Made by a program: the position numbers and the translations under genes. A stretch of 64,000 nucleotides of DNA from Pseudoips prasinana (Eukaryota; Arthropoda; Insecta; Lepidoptera; Nolidae), in the NCBI GenBank assembly GCA_951640165.1, contig OX621241.1:14017001-14081000 (forward strand). The letters are read 5' to 3'. The notes under the pieces are model-generated. The model ran no database searches, had not been told where the DNA came from, and worked only from the letters and a program-made list of their open reading frames with translations. The first letter of the stretch is position 1. Each line of letters starts with the position of its first letter. Shown here one piece after another: positions 42,562-53,702 of the stretch.

Positions 42562-42732
42562 GCCATGTCAGAAGCCTACTGGGCGGCTGGAACAACTCTT
42601 ACACAGAGTAACCACTACCCATACGATAAATAAGTAACGTAAATAATTATAATCACCCATACGGTAAGTAAGGTATAGGTTACCGTAGTGTCAAAGTTGT
42701 TCAAGCCGCCCAGTAGGCCTCTGACGCCATGT
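42562..42732. mobile_element. MITE N
   Basis: Ends 'tcagaagcctactgggcggc' and, reversed, 'tcagaggcctactgggcggc' continue to 'gaacaact'. This is a TIR of about 33 bp with few mismatches. Interior is AT-rich and non-coding. A solo end lies at 36229. Confidence 0.8.
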
Positions 42733-43671
42733 CGACTGTAATAATTAGAGTCAGAGATCTTTGCTTGCTCTTTAGGAATAAGCTGTACCGCGTCAATGAA
42801 AGTTGACTGAGTCGATCCTGTTGTACTTTTTATCCGGTAAAAAGTAACCGTAAATAATTTGGCTTAGTTTAATTCTGGATCTATGGAAGCCCACAAGAAG
42901 CACGGCCTTCAAAGCTTTAAACCGTTTTATTACTTTCTTGAACTGGGATTATTATTATAAATTATAATACCCTAGAAATCTCGTACATTTGACATTTTAA
43001 TGACCTACCGTTTATTATAAAATTATTTTAGTCAGAAGTTTGGTTTGGTTAAATCAATTTATTATGTAATGAATTTTGGTTATTATGAGAAATATGTTAT
43101 CCTTTAATAAGCCTTACTTGAAAAAAATATGACAAATTTTTTAATTACTTCGCAACAGAAGGGGCCAATAGCTTCTTTAATTATTTATAATTAAAATGTT
43201 ATTTAATCTCAAAATCATATATTTAATCGTCGGACGTGTCTCGAACCAGCACCATAACCAATTCGGGGTAGTCGTTCTGGGTTAAGCCAAGAACGATATA
43301 CACACTAGCAGATCAAATTTAGGATTCCCTTGCTAATACCCTTTCAGTGGATGTAGGTGTCATCCAACGGCTTTGTTTTCTCGAAACAGGCTATGTTTTA
43401 CATTGTTTTCGGCCAACTAGATATATTTATACCACCCCTTTGTATAGCCGTTCAATTCCCTTCGATGTCATATTAAACGGCATACACTGTATACACTGTA
43501 CTGCATATTGATGCCGTAGCCCCAAGAACGTCTTAACTCTTAAACGATCCGTATGATGGTGTCATAACTTACCTAGAAACTCTCATGAGTCGGTGCACTA
43601 TCCTATATATCTTACTCGCTGGCCGAGAGTACAAGCGTGACCACACCGCGATCATCTATAGGAGGTGATAG
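42733..43671. other. Unassigned DNA
   Basis: Nothing recognised. Confidence 0.4.
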
Positions 43672-43855
43672 TATCATCATCAACATGTGAGCTGAGTGAC
43701 GCCCACTTCTAGACAAAAGCCTCACCCTTGAATGGGGAAGGTAGGTCCAGCATTTGAATATGCCATAATCGCTTGGGAAACGGGTTGGTGATCCTATTCT
43801 ATGGTAGGTGGCGGGACGATTTCTACGCCCCCCACGGGATGTGATACGATATTTA
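43672..43855 (-). mobile_element. Family E element, diverged (minus)
   Basis: The plus strand reads 'catcatcaacatg', then 'gcccacttctagacaaaagc', 'gggaaacgggttggtgat' and 'tctacgccccccacgggatg', the reverse of the family E order. Confidence 0.7.
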
Positions 43856-45136
43856 TCGCCATAACCACATGCTAAAACTAATACATAGATGATAAAAATG
43901 TATTAACAGTTAAATAGGTATAGAATAAATTACGGTAAATAAGAACCTACTTGGTAATTTGTAAAAACTAGTATTCAGTTCTTTTCATCACTAATGGCAT
44001 CCGTTGATTCGTATGTATATATGTATATTAACAAACGCAATATTGAATTACAATAGTGTTACTCGAAAATATTTACGTTATTCATATAAACGTAGAACAT
44101 ATTCTATTAGGTCCCGGTATATTCGATCTATCATTTATTTACCGAACGCAATTTAGTAAAGATCCGCTATCTTTTCTAATATATACAATGTAATTTGTAA
44201 TAGTAAAATAAATATGAAGATTTTATTAAGAAGACTTTACTAAGAAATTGTTTATTAAACTTGTCTAATCCAGTAAATACTTACCTATAATCAAACTTCA
44301 TAAGATCTAACGTTAAAATTTGCTTCTGAAATTCCTTCAAGTTCAGATTAAAATTGTAGACAGGCAAGTTGTTAGTTGTTTTGATATCTCACAAAATATA
44401 AGTTTAATAAGAAATAATATTATAGTTTGAGAGATAACAAAAAGAAACAATTATATTCTGTCTAGTGAACAGAACAAGCCAGTAATAGTCAAGTTACAGA
44501 CTGGCCTTCCAACGAATATCTCGTTCAATAAGCTCAGACGTCCGACTACATTTTCTAAATAAGAAACTGTGTGCAAATTTGTACTGGTTATGTAAACAAA
44601 ATATGCACTTTCTCACGCTCACCCGCTGAATGCACAACGCCAATTTTCCACCAGAGTAAAAACAACACAAATTCAATTAGGTAAATGGTTTCTGTTTCAC
44701 GAAACAGGGACGTGAAATTTATAGGTGTAATGTAAATAGTGGTGCTGAATCCCAATCAGCAGATTGAACCCATTCCCTTGGAGCTGGGTATGAGTAAACA
44801 TCTGTACATGTATGCACGGAAGGAAGCCTGGAGATTTATGTTTGATTGCATTGTTTCCGGTGCTTTGAAATGACTGACGTGCGCTAAAACGTTTGCATGT
44901 AGTTATATCTATGAAACCTTGATTTACGATGCTCTCATGTTTGCCGTAGCAGGTTGTGTATCATGTATTGTGAGTATCATACTACTTGTCGAAATAAAAT
45001 GAACACGGGTGTTTCCAAGTGCTGACAACTCACCAGACAATGCATTCTGTTTATATCCTTCGGTCATTAGGGCATATTAGTGCATTATTCAATTGTTAAT
45101 CGGCAACATCATAGTATTGTTTACGAATAATAAGTA
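43856..45136. other. AT-rich DNA
   Basis: Nothing recognised beyond short compositional open frames. Confidence 0.4.
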
Positions 45137-45462
45137 GTTCCTCGTTGGTCTAGCGGTAGCGTGTTCAACCGCAGATAATGAGGTCCTGGGTTCAAATCCC
45201 GGGTCTGGCCAAAATGTGATTTTTCCGTAAAAAGAAATTTCTCTTCGCCGTGCCTCGGAAGGCACGTAAAGACGTCGGACCTGTTACTGAACTCTTTCCG
45301 GTCGTGTCGCAAGGCGTCCCATCGGATCATGAGAGTAATGAAATAGAAAGTGCCCCTGTGTTTGCGCACACACTTGTGCACTATAATATGTCCTGCGCAA
45401 TTGGCTAGCCTCCTTTGAGACTGGCCGCCGTGGTCGCAATTCGGTCGGGAGGACATTATTAT
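45137..45462 (+). mobile_element. SINE family D, best copy
   Basis: Full head 'cctcgttggtctagcggtag' with B box 'ggttcaaatcc'. Body as in 29732, ending 'cggtcgggaggacattatta' with an ATT repeat tail. A 111-codon minus-strand open frame spans the element, but it is a shadow of the SINE. Confidence 0.9.
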
Positions 45463-45469
45463 TATTAGT

Positions 45470-45838
45470 AGTGCTCCTGTCCGAATACGGCGGTCGATCT
45501 CAATAGAGACTAGCCAGTTGGCCAGTCTCCATTGAGATCGTAGTTACGCAATTACGCAGGAGATATTAGAGAGAGATATTATAATGCAACAGATTTTACG
45601 CAAACACAGGTGTACTCTCTATTCTCTCACTTTTTTGTGTTACGGGCCGGTTATCCGCCAAGATTGGGAAGAGATCAGTGCGGGATCGACAGTTCCTTCC
45701 TCCCTTTGTTCCGGACGGATAACACATATTACTCTCAGGCTCCGAGCTATTATTACTGGATTTATTATTGCTAGAAATATCTCAATAATACTTTTTGGCC
45801 CAACCTGGCATACGAATACGCTACCCATGATGCAGTGA
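45470..45838 (-). mobile_element. SINE family D, degenerate (minus)
   Basis: It lies tail-to-tail with 45137-45462. The minus strand keeps 'ggtagcgtattcgtatgcca' and 'ggttgggccaaaaagtatt' near the head and 'cgcaattacg' and 'caatggagactggcc' near the tail. It contains an internal inverted repeat, 'gatctcaatagagactagcc' against 'ggccagtctccattgagatc'. Confidence 0.75.
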
Positions 45839-46522
45839 GTGTTTATGTGTAGTTTTTATAAACATTCAAATAGTATCCTACAGTTTAATATTTACTTAAA
45901 ATTAGAAGTCGGTGAGCGTTGCATTTGGCGCTCACCACGTCTCGTCAAGCCGACAAGCATATGTGTCAAGCGCTTACGAGACAATGGTTAGTAAAATTGC
46001 ATACTTAATAGGAGGGTTTAGGAGAAACATTCCTAGAAAATCCAAAATACAAGTTTATTCATGTACATTTTTATTTGCTCTTCAAAAGAGTTTCTTGTTC
46101 CTCATACCTCATTAAAAAAATGTTGTTTTTATGGCACCAGATTTGTGGTACATGTTTATACAAATTTCTTAAATGTACACCTAAGAAAAAATAACATTAT
46201 GCCATCCACAATTGTACAACTAGCGTCCTAATCATAAAAGTGATTTGTTCTACACAAAGCATTATATCGAATTATGTTCATATCGAGCAGTTTTAAGAAG
46301 GCATTTTTGTGAATTACTAGGAGAAGCTGTTGTCCGCGTTGATTTTAAGATTGGTTAGATAAATGAAAAGTGTATGAATAACAAAAAACAAAATGGTACT
46401 TTTTGGATAATACTCCAGGAATAATTTTCCCGAATAAAAAGTATCTTTGTAAAAATAAAATTACAACTAATTTTACCGTGTGATTGAGTAACTTTCACAT
46501 TGATTTATTTATTTTTCAACAG
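45839..46522. other. Unassigned DNA
   Basis: Nothing recognised. Confidence 0.4.
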
Positions 46523-46675
46523 GTCCCTATATACATCCCTCACCTGAGAAAAAGCGAATCCAACCTCAGAATAACCATTGCGAGCCACACTAATATAGTG
46601 GTCCTGTGCGGCATCAAACTAGGAACATGGGTGGGAGGTGTTTTGATGTTGGTGTTGGAGGGATGCAAATTTTAA
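46523..46675 (+). CDS. Possible exon: acceptor-bounded open frame
   Basis: A good acceptor ('tgatttatttatttttcaacag') ends at 46522. The frame then runs 50 codons to a stop: 'VPIYIPHLRKSESNLRITIA' onward, with a hydrophobic end around 'GTWVGGVLMLVLEG'. Base composition is more coding-like than its flanks. It could be a terminal exon, or an internal exon using a weak donor (TGG|GTGGGA, about 46631). No family is recognised, and a transposon remnant is not excluded. Confidence 0.25.
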   Translation, partial: VPIYIPHLRKSESNLRITIASHTNIVVLCGIKLGTWVGGVLMLVLEGCKF

Positions 46676-47083
46676 AAATATATGTATGTTATTATTATAA
46701 TATAAGTTCGTGGCAGAATTAACGTGTATAACTTGCCCTAGTTTCATAATCCAGGGAAAAGTGAAGGGTATTTGTTTAAACGAAAAAATGGATTATGGTA
46801 ATCGCTTTCAAAGTATCACAATATGCCTATGAGATTTTCAGAAACTTCATCTGCAAATCTAGCTAGTTAACCTAATTAATTACTACCTATTAGAGTAAGG
46901 TATTAACTGTACTTAGAGTTGAGTGCAATAAAACCAGCTTCTTGGTACACCCACGTATGCTTAGGGTAACTACACTACTATCACTTAGAACGATCAAAAT
47001 GTCATCTATACAAGTCAGTGTACAGAATTTACACATGTAAGCATTTAAATTATTTTACTTCTATGAGCACATACATAGATAGA
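46676..47083. other. Unassigned DNA
   Basis: Nothing recognised. Confidence 0.4.
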
Positions 47084-47225
47084 TAGATAAACTTTTTATT
47101 GTACACCAAAGAAATTACAAAAATAATCAATTAAAACCTTAGAAGTACACAATGGGTGGTCTTATCACAAAATGTGATCTCTTCCAGACAACCAAAGTAA
47201 AGATCGGAGAATGGAGTTATTGAGA
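47084..47225 (-). mobile_element. LINE 3' tail, (GATA)n type
   Basis: 'agatagatagataaactttttattgtaca' split as a GATA run plus 'aaactttttattgtacacc' is, on the minus strand, a polyadenylation-like 'aataaaaagttt' followed by (TATC)n. This form ends several lepidopteran LINEs. The following 'acaatgggtggtcttatc' fits such a tail. No coding sequence remains. Confidence 0.55.
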
Positions 47226-47359
47226 GACATAGACATACATAAATACAACTTTTACCTGAGGTTTATTAAGAAGAATACAGTACTTACTATATTTAATTGG
47301 ACTATTTATTTAGTATATATGATACTACATTAACTAAATACATACTCGTTATACTAAGG

Positions 47360-47445
47360 CTAACTTAGTATCTATACCAGCTTGCAAATAGAAATAACAT
47401 GAATCAAGCGTTGCCTTTCGGAATATTAGAACCATTTTTTAAATG
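47360..47445 (+). repeat. Local repeat O, unit 1
   Basis: 'ggctaacttagtat', 'cttgcaaat', 'tgaatcaagc' and 'ggaatattagaaccattttt' recur in order at 48930 and 49115. Confidence 0.7.
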
Positions 47446-47487
47446 GGAATGCAAATTGATTAATTTACAAGAGAAAAGCCCTTGTCT

Positions 47488-47560
47488 TGATTAGGACGTA
47501 CTTGCGTACAGCACTTCGACCCTTCAGGTTCTTTTGTACTGTACAAAAAGCCTTGTGGCT
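47488..47560 (-). mobile_element. Orphan 3' UTR of the I/R1-group LINE
   Basis: The minus strand reads 'gtacaaaagaacctgaaggg' and 'tcgaagtgctgtacgcaagt', matching the 3' UTR at 8850-8900. It is a tail-only insertion, or the rest has been lost. Confidence 0.8.
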
Positions 47561-48166
47561 AGTACGAACTATATTCTATACATATTGTATTATATTATAT
47601 TCTAAAGAATATAAAACCATTATGTGGCAACTCTCTAAATTCTGCGGCAAATTAATGTTATTGCTAGAGATTCCGTCTTATGCTCGACTAAACTCATTTA
47701 ATTCTAAACCTTTCAATTGAACGACAGAACCGGACCGCCGGGCTATTACCACAATCATTAATATAAACTGTGGTCCTTATTTCAGCCTATATTTAGCAAT
47801 TGTAAATTGTAACAACATAAAACTAAGTATAATACTTACAAAGCATCCATTTACTCTGTCCTTTAATAAAAAAAGTTAATATTTTATATGAAAATCAATG
47901 TTCATAACGAGTTATTAAGTTAAATTTGGAAATATGCAATAACGGACCGCGAAAACCTCAGCCCCGGGTCCAAATTAATTAATAAAGACCGATGTCTTCC
48001 AAATTGTCATCGACGCACGTCACCTACCGGCACGACATGCGACAGCGCATTTGTAAAGGTTGGCACATGGAAAAATCGTTAGTGTGATTTCTATGTGTTA
48101 CGACGGTGAAATGTAGGTAGGAAAAATGCTAATATATAGAATAATTCTGGAATAACGGTGGATGTG
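47561..48166. other. Unassigned DNA
   Basis: Around 47940-48060 is a moderately GC-rich, non-repeated stretch. No gene or named motif is supported. Confidence 0.35.
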
Positions 48167-48425
48167 TGCACCGCAAGACCGGCGATTTCAGCTAATATGC
48201 AACGGGGGCTTCACGCCCCGGGAGGAGTCTTATTTTTAGACGCATAGGTGTAACCGTGGTTGTTCCGGTTGGCAATCGTTTCGAGTTCCCGGAGCCATCA
48301 CTATAAGCATCTAGAGGCTAGGCTGTCGTGGGGGTTTTAGTGGGTAACCCTGTGGACTCCCACATACTCCGTCGTCTCCCCTAAACGGCGGGGACCTATA
48401 ACAGGTTTCCACCACGAAAAAAAAG
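48167..48425 (+). mobile_element. R1-like LINE 3' UTR stub
   Basis: 'ggggttttagtgggtaaccc', 'actcccacatactccgtcgt' and 'aaacggcggggacct', followed by an A-run, match the layout of the R1-clade 3' UTR at 58370-58480. 'ggatgt' on both sides is a possible 6-bp duplication, not strong. No coding sequence is left. Confidence 0.7.
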
Positions 48426-48929
48426 GATGTCTTTCAGCTGACAATGAAGATGAATTAAAGTTATAGATTACTGATACATTTCAAATATGAACGAGGAACA
48501 TCTCAGATGCTTGTATTGTTCTAGTAGCTACAATCAGTTAAGACACAAGAAAGGTCTCAATCTATGATATTGCTGATCACTGCAATTACGACCTGCAGTG
48601 AATCACTATGCTACAACATATATTCAGATTGAATTGATATCACATTTAAATTGCTCAATTATGTCTGCAGGAAGTACCACTGAAGATCGAATGTCTTGCC
48701 ATACGCCCGAACCGCATAAATTACGAGTTACGGCTATAGGTTTATGCACATTTTTATGAATAATAATTGTTCTTGCCATCATGTATGCAAGGATATTTCG
48801 GCAATAAAAATTAACGACACTACGTCTGTTAGGTATTTTATTTAGCCCTAGGTTAATAACCAGACGATATCCGCAATTACTTGTCCAGGAATGAACTGAA
48901 ATTATTACAATACTGCAAGTCGATAACTA
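48426..48929. other. Unassigned DNA
   Basis: Nothing recognised. Confidence 0.4.
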
Positions 48930-49020
48930 GTACTAACTTAGTATGCCTGCTTGCAAACTGAAATTACTTGAATCATGCACGGTCTTTAGGAATATTAGAG
49001 CCATTTTTTTACCTAATTCA
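48930..49020 (+). repeat. Local repeat O, unit 2
   Basis: 'gtactaacttagtatgcctg', 'cttgcaaactgaaattactt' and 'aggaatattagagcca' align with units at 47360 and 49115. Confidence 0.75.
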
Positions 49021-49114
49021 TCGTTAAGCGAAAGGAAAAATTTATGGCGAATGAAATGTATTGATGAATAATGAAAGGCAAATTGACTATATTACTATTC
49101 GTAAAGTTTGTAGC

Positions 49115-49215
49115 AAGTACCAACTTACTTAATATGCCAATTTGCAAAAGTTGAAATTACTCGAAGCAATCATGGGCCTTAGGAATGTTAGAGCCAATCC
49201 GTTTACCTAATTTCC
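49115..49215 (+). repeat. Local repeat O, unit 3
   Basis: 'agtaccaacttacttaatat', 'ttgcaaaagttgaaattact', 'aggaatgttagagcca' and 'tttacctaattt'. Units 2 and 3 also share the flank 'acctaatt'. Confidence 0.75.
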
Positions 49216-50209
49216 TTGCTATTATAATATGCGTTTGTTATAGCGTTGACTAGGATCAAGTAACACTATGCTGTTGTAATTCGATGCCTAGTAATGCCCA
49301 CACTATGTAGGGGATAATACAGAATAGTGTTTGTTAGGATTCTTACGGTGTCGAATTTGTGAAATTTTATACTTGCTTTAGGAAAAGAAAATAATTAAAT
49401 AGACACTACACATACGACTAAGATTTTATGATTATATTATACACATTGTTGTAGAGCATTTGAAAAGATTCTAAAGAAATTGACGTTACGTAATACGTTG
49501 TTTCAAACAGAAAAATGTCTGCACAATGTGTTGAGTTTGAAATTGGGAAGGTATAAATACGCTCGCTCGGGAAATTGGACACCGTTTCGAGACACACAAA
49601 ACATTTGTCGAGCAAATCCAAAACTCGAAGCGCTTACTGCAAGAAATACTTCTTTTGTTTTGTTTTTTTTTTTAACACTGAAAAGGGAACATTTTCGTAT
49701 AAAATACAACAGCACAATAATTTAGAGAAACAATAGCTGCAAATTATACTAAAACGATAAATTTATACTATTTCACTGTCACCGACAAACGCAATAAATT
49801 TCAATACCAACATACATAGAACAAGGCGACAGCGACATTATGACGCGCGGCATCAGAGTGTTACACGGACTTATGGATGAGCAAAAATAGCCTTGAACCA
49901 TGCCATTTATTCAATAGTACTATAATTTTTAAATACATATCTCACTGTTGAACAATCTTTGGAGTAATTAAGTCTTTGAAGGATTTAAGTCATTCCGACT
50001 TAAATTAAGGCAGGTCAGTGCTTCCCTATCCATCACATTTGTCCCTCCCACTGAAAATTCCCTTACATCTCAAAACACTCCGGCATCCGTTTTTATAAAC
50101 GATTTCGAATACATAGACATGATACATAGACATAGAGACATGATAGAGATAGAGATGACAGATAATATTGATTTTTGAATTTCGTTTGTTTGCTGAAAAT
50201 CAAAAACGC
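49216..50209. other. Unassigned DNA
   Basis: Several 60-80 codon frames overlap on both strands without recognised motifs, and none is called. Confidence 0.35.
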
Positions 50210-50700
50210 GGAAGTATTGTAAGCGTAGCCTGCATAGCACTTCAAGCGGCGCTACATCTGCATTATTGTGGGCGCAGTCGGCTTGCCTGAAATGAGGGCG
50301 CCGGATCGATACAGGCAGACTGGCAGACACAACAGTACCGCCGCGCACTCAGCCTTCTCCTCCTCCTCCTACCTTACGGCCTGCAAAACAACCGGCCCTA
50401 TGTAATAATGACTATTTGGAGAGCTTAAACTACCAGCTGCATACAACTCCAATGTTCCCCGAAGGTGCAATACTCAATCCAGATAAAAATTGCTTCCGAG
50501 ATCTAAAAATAAAGATACGAAAACGTGTTTTGCCAGCAGTGTTATATTGTTTATCTAACGACGCAAGACGTTCTTTTCTTCGCAAACTATGCATATATTT
50601 TTACTGCCACCCCGACCTCGCGCCAGGGTCTGGTTTAAAAACGACGGTAGTGAGCAACAATTTGAACCGCAAAATGGTTTCGGTTTCAAGGCTCTACTAA
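50210..50700. other. Higher-GC block with an unrecognised open frame
   Basis: 50210-50400 is GC-richer ('cggcgctacatctgcattat', 'gccgcgcactcagcc', 'ctcctcctcctcc'). It is followed by a 94-codon plus-strand frame at 50416-50700 ('DKNCFRDLKIKIRKRVLPAV'). I recognise neither. It may be an exon, a promoter region or an eroded LINE. Confidence 0.25.
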
Positions 50701-51343
50701 ACTATATTTACTGACACGTATCTTTTCATTATTATTTTTTACAAAAATCGGCCTTAGTAACACAAAAGCCATTATTGTGGGCAATCCATTTGACGACGTG
50801 ACTACAATGGATTTCTGGTGGTAAATTATTGTGGAAAACACCTTTACAAATACGTAATTATTTGTGAAGTATGAAGGCCAGCAGGATATTGACCTCATGC
50901 AGCTTCAAGGATGGAAGCGATTTGACTTGCGTTATTTACTCGTTTACGTATTGAATACAAATACCTGACGTTTCATTTTGAATATTCAATACCATTCTCA
51001 ATTTCTTACTAACACTTGCACTTCTAATATTCACATTAGTAATAGGCATGCATTCACAATGGTAATTATCGTGAGGTCTCGTCTCCTCCCCGTGTACTTA
51101 CATTTGCCTTGATTAAAATTATAACGGTCTCCCATTACTTTATGTTCGCTTTTATAAGTCCCTATATTTCCTGATTGAAACGCTTTGCAAATGCGGCCTC
51201 ATAATGATATAAAAGCGAAGACTCGAATATTATTTCTCCTCGATCATGTGAAAACAATAAGCAATGACTTGATTACACTTCGGTCTATAAAGACTTCGAT
51301 ATATATAAAATTTTATTTGTAATCATATTCCTTTGTTACAGCC
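50701..51343. other. AT-rich DNA
   Basis: Nothing recognised. Confidence 0.4.
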
Positions 51344-51571
51344 AGACTGTTTATAGGAGTTTTATTTATGGATATTGTCAATAAAATATCACGAATATCT
51401 GGTTCATATAATAATTCCTTAGCAATGGTAATGTTTCAGTTCCGTACAATAAATTTTAATGTTACGTACAGTTTCTGTTTTGTGTCTTGTGATAAATGGA
51501 TGAAGGTTATTTTATTTCTTTTATTAAATACTGTTGGAAGTAATATTTGCACAAAAGTTCGTAAACCGTGA
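51344..51571 (+). other. Open frame behind a good acceptor
   Basis: 'catattcctttgttacag' is a strong acceptor ending at 51343. One frame stays open from there to 51571. It reads 'RLFIGVLFMDIVNKISRISG' and onward, but is AT-driven and unrecognised. Chance is likely. Confidence 0.15.
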
Positions 51572-51916
51572 TGTTATTGTGTGGTATTATAAATTGCTTC
51601 GTTTTCGTCTCTTAGTACCTATCTACTTAGAGAATCCCCGTATTTCATTTATATTTACACTTTATGGCTTCGAGTAACTCTAAGGTGATTTTGGATGAAG
51701 TGAATTCTCTCGTGCCTGCGAATTGGTTTACAAACATTTTACTCGTACTTGTACGTTTGTTCATACATGCAGTCGGTATGATGTAAAACTAATTACGCTT
51801 TTATAATTAAAATGGAATACATGCATATGGTTGTGCTAAATGCAGGTTAGATTGTAGGTTAGATGCAGATATAATTAAATTTTAATCATGTAAACAAATA
51901 ATGGAATGGTTGTAAG
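51572..51916. other. AT-rich DNA
   Basis: Nothing recognised. Confidence 0.4.
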
Positions 51917-52055
51917 TACAGACTCCAGCACATCAAGCTACCCCAATCTGTCAAATTTCCTCCATTGAAAGTGAGCCTTATGCTTTTGTGATAAAGTAGA
52001 AAATCTATAAAAGTAATTTGTCATATTGGGGTAGCTAGATGTGCTGGCATCTGTA
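51917..52055. mobile_element. MITE H
   Basis: Ends 'cagactccagcacatcaagc' and, reversed, 'cagatgccagcacatctagc', TA-flanked. One base change in each outer TIR relative to 18610. Confidence 0.85.
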
Positions 52056-53221
52056 CATGTGTTGTTTCGAATTAATTAAAAGGAACTTTGTTAAGTTTAA
52101 TACGATTGCTATAGTCAAGTTTATAGTGCCATTTGGCACAGATCTTAACACCATGTAATTTATCAGCGACAGATTTACTATGTTTAACAAATATATCAAG
52201 TAAAACAATCGAGTATGTCGAGTAAAACTGGTTTATTTTTCTAGTGCAAACGATTTTCTGCATTGTTTGTAAGATTAGCTGTCTGATAAAGCAGAATAAA
52301 GCTGACAGAATGAAAAGAGACACGGAGACAATAGCACCTACACTTTACACAACTATATAGTGCACTGGGTATCTAGATAAATTGAACGTTTGGATGTGCA
52401 CTGCTTACAGAGTACTATTATCGTGCCAATGTATTTCGTTTCAACTTGCAACATCCGAAATAACATCACGTGTTTTTGTGCACTTAAAACGAATATAAAA
52501 ATACAAGAATTTGTGAATCTACTATAATAATTTGATACTATTTACTTTTATAAATATGGTAAAGATAAAATAGTTATATAGTTTATTTCACAACTATTTT
52601 CATACCACATCTGGTCAACAAGATGAGAGCTGGTCAACAAGATGGTTTTCACTGTTTTAAACTGGTGGTCATAGGGGAAAAAAGGTCGTATCAAAATATG
52701 CGTAAAACAAACAATGTTTTCTTTATGGTCATATTAATAATGATCAATTTTGAGATCATACCTTCGCGACTATCTATTTCATTTGACTCGTACGATACTT
52801 GATAGTCAGGCCAGTGCGTGGGCAGCTTATACCTTGCGTTGTATTAAATTCTTAATTAAATTTCTACGTAATAAATCTGTGCGAAGTGGGCGGTTATTTA
52901 CGACAACCATAAAAAGATACACAAAGGACATCATCCAGATAAGTCCCATGTAATTACATTCTGTTGCAGTTTAAATACAAATTCAAATGATTTTTTACAA
53001 TGCATGATGTTTTACAGCATTTTTATTATTGCCATTATTTTAAAACAATTTATGTGTCGTTGCCTTATCGGACGCATGAAGACATTAAAAGAAATGCCTC
53101 TATCACCATTTTACTTAATTTTTGGGATCAAGTAGTAATAGAACAACGAAATCTATTAAATTTTAGTTTTATGGCATTATTTCTAAACTGATAACTTATA
53201 TATTTACATACATTCTTAGAT
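52056..53221. other. Unassigned DNA
   Basis: Short open frames at 52072, 52750 and 53000 are unrecognised and AT-driven. Confidence 0.35.
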
Positions 53222-53415
53222 GCACAGTTGTTGCACAGGTGGGTTGGCAGAGTAGTATCCATGCACACCTCTTTAGCCTCGTTTATTCTCATTATATTCT
53301 TCATTTAGGCTCGCCTTTAGATTACTTCTGACCTGGCCTTTCTTAACAATATCTCCGACTTGGTCAGATAATGTTCGATGAGGTCTTTCTCTTTCTGTTG
53401 TACTATTCACTCTGA
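53222..53415 (-). mobile_element. Repeat I, second copy
   Basis: Matches 19540-19770 through 'agcctcgtttattctcatta', 'tctgacctggcctttctta' and 'gacttggtcagataatgttc'. More diverged; no intact frame. Confidence 0.6.
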
Positions 53416-53494
53416 GGTGAGGTACTCTTCTTTTGACTATCTCAAAACTCGTAAATCAGTAATTTAATGTCCCTAAAACCCCCTTTCATACATC

Positions 53495-53668
53495 TCCAAG
53501 ACATTAAAACCGCCCTAAGCCACGGTTCTAATCTAAACTCATAGGTGATGCCAAGAAAAGTCCACGGCAGGTGGGTTTAGTCGGTGCGAGTCCGACATAA
53601 CCACCCGTAGACACTTTTTGCGGGTGGCATGCGTAGGCATTCTCCCTGCCTCATAAAAAAGGACATTC
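53495..53668 (+). mobile_element. LINE 3' end P with poly(A)
   Basis: 'agtccacggcaggtgggttt', 'agtcggtgcgagtccgacat', 'agacactttttgcgggtggc' and 'atgcgtaggcattctccctg', then an A-run. It is the sister of 21657-21938 in the opposite orientation. The first 40 bases resemble repeat F. Confidence 0.7.
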
Positions 53669-53702
53669 TATGCAATTGTCGCAATTTAAATATCGTTTAG
53701 GT

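Noticed and set aside
45121..45456. 111-codon minus-strand open frame
   Set aside because: It lies entirely on a SINE family D copy and the frame is not kept in the other D copies, so it is a chance frame on a repeat.
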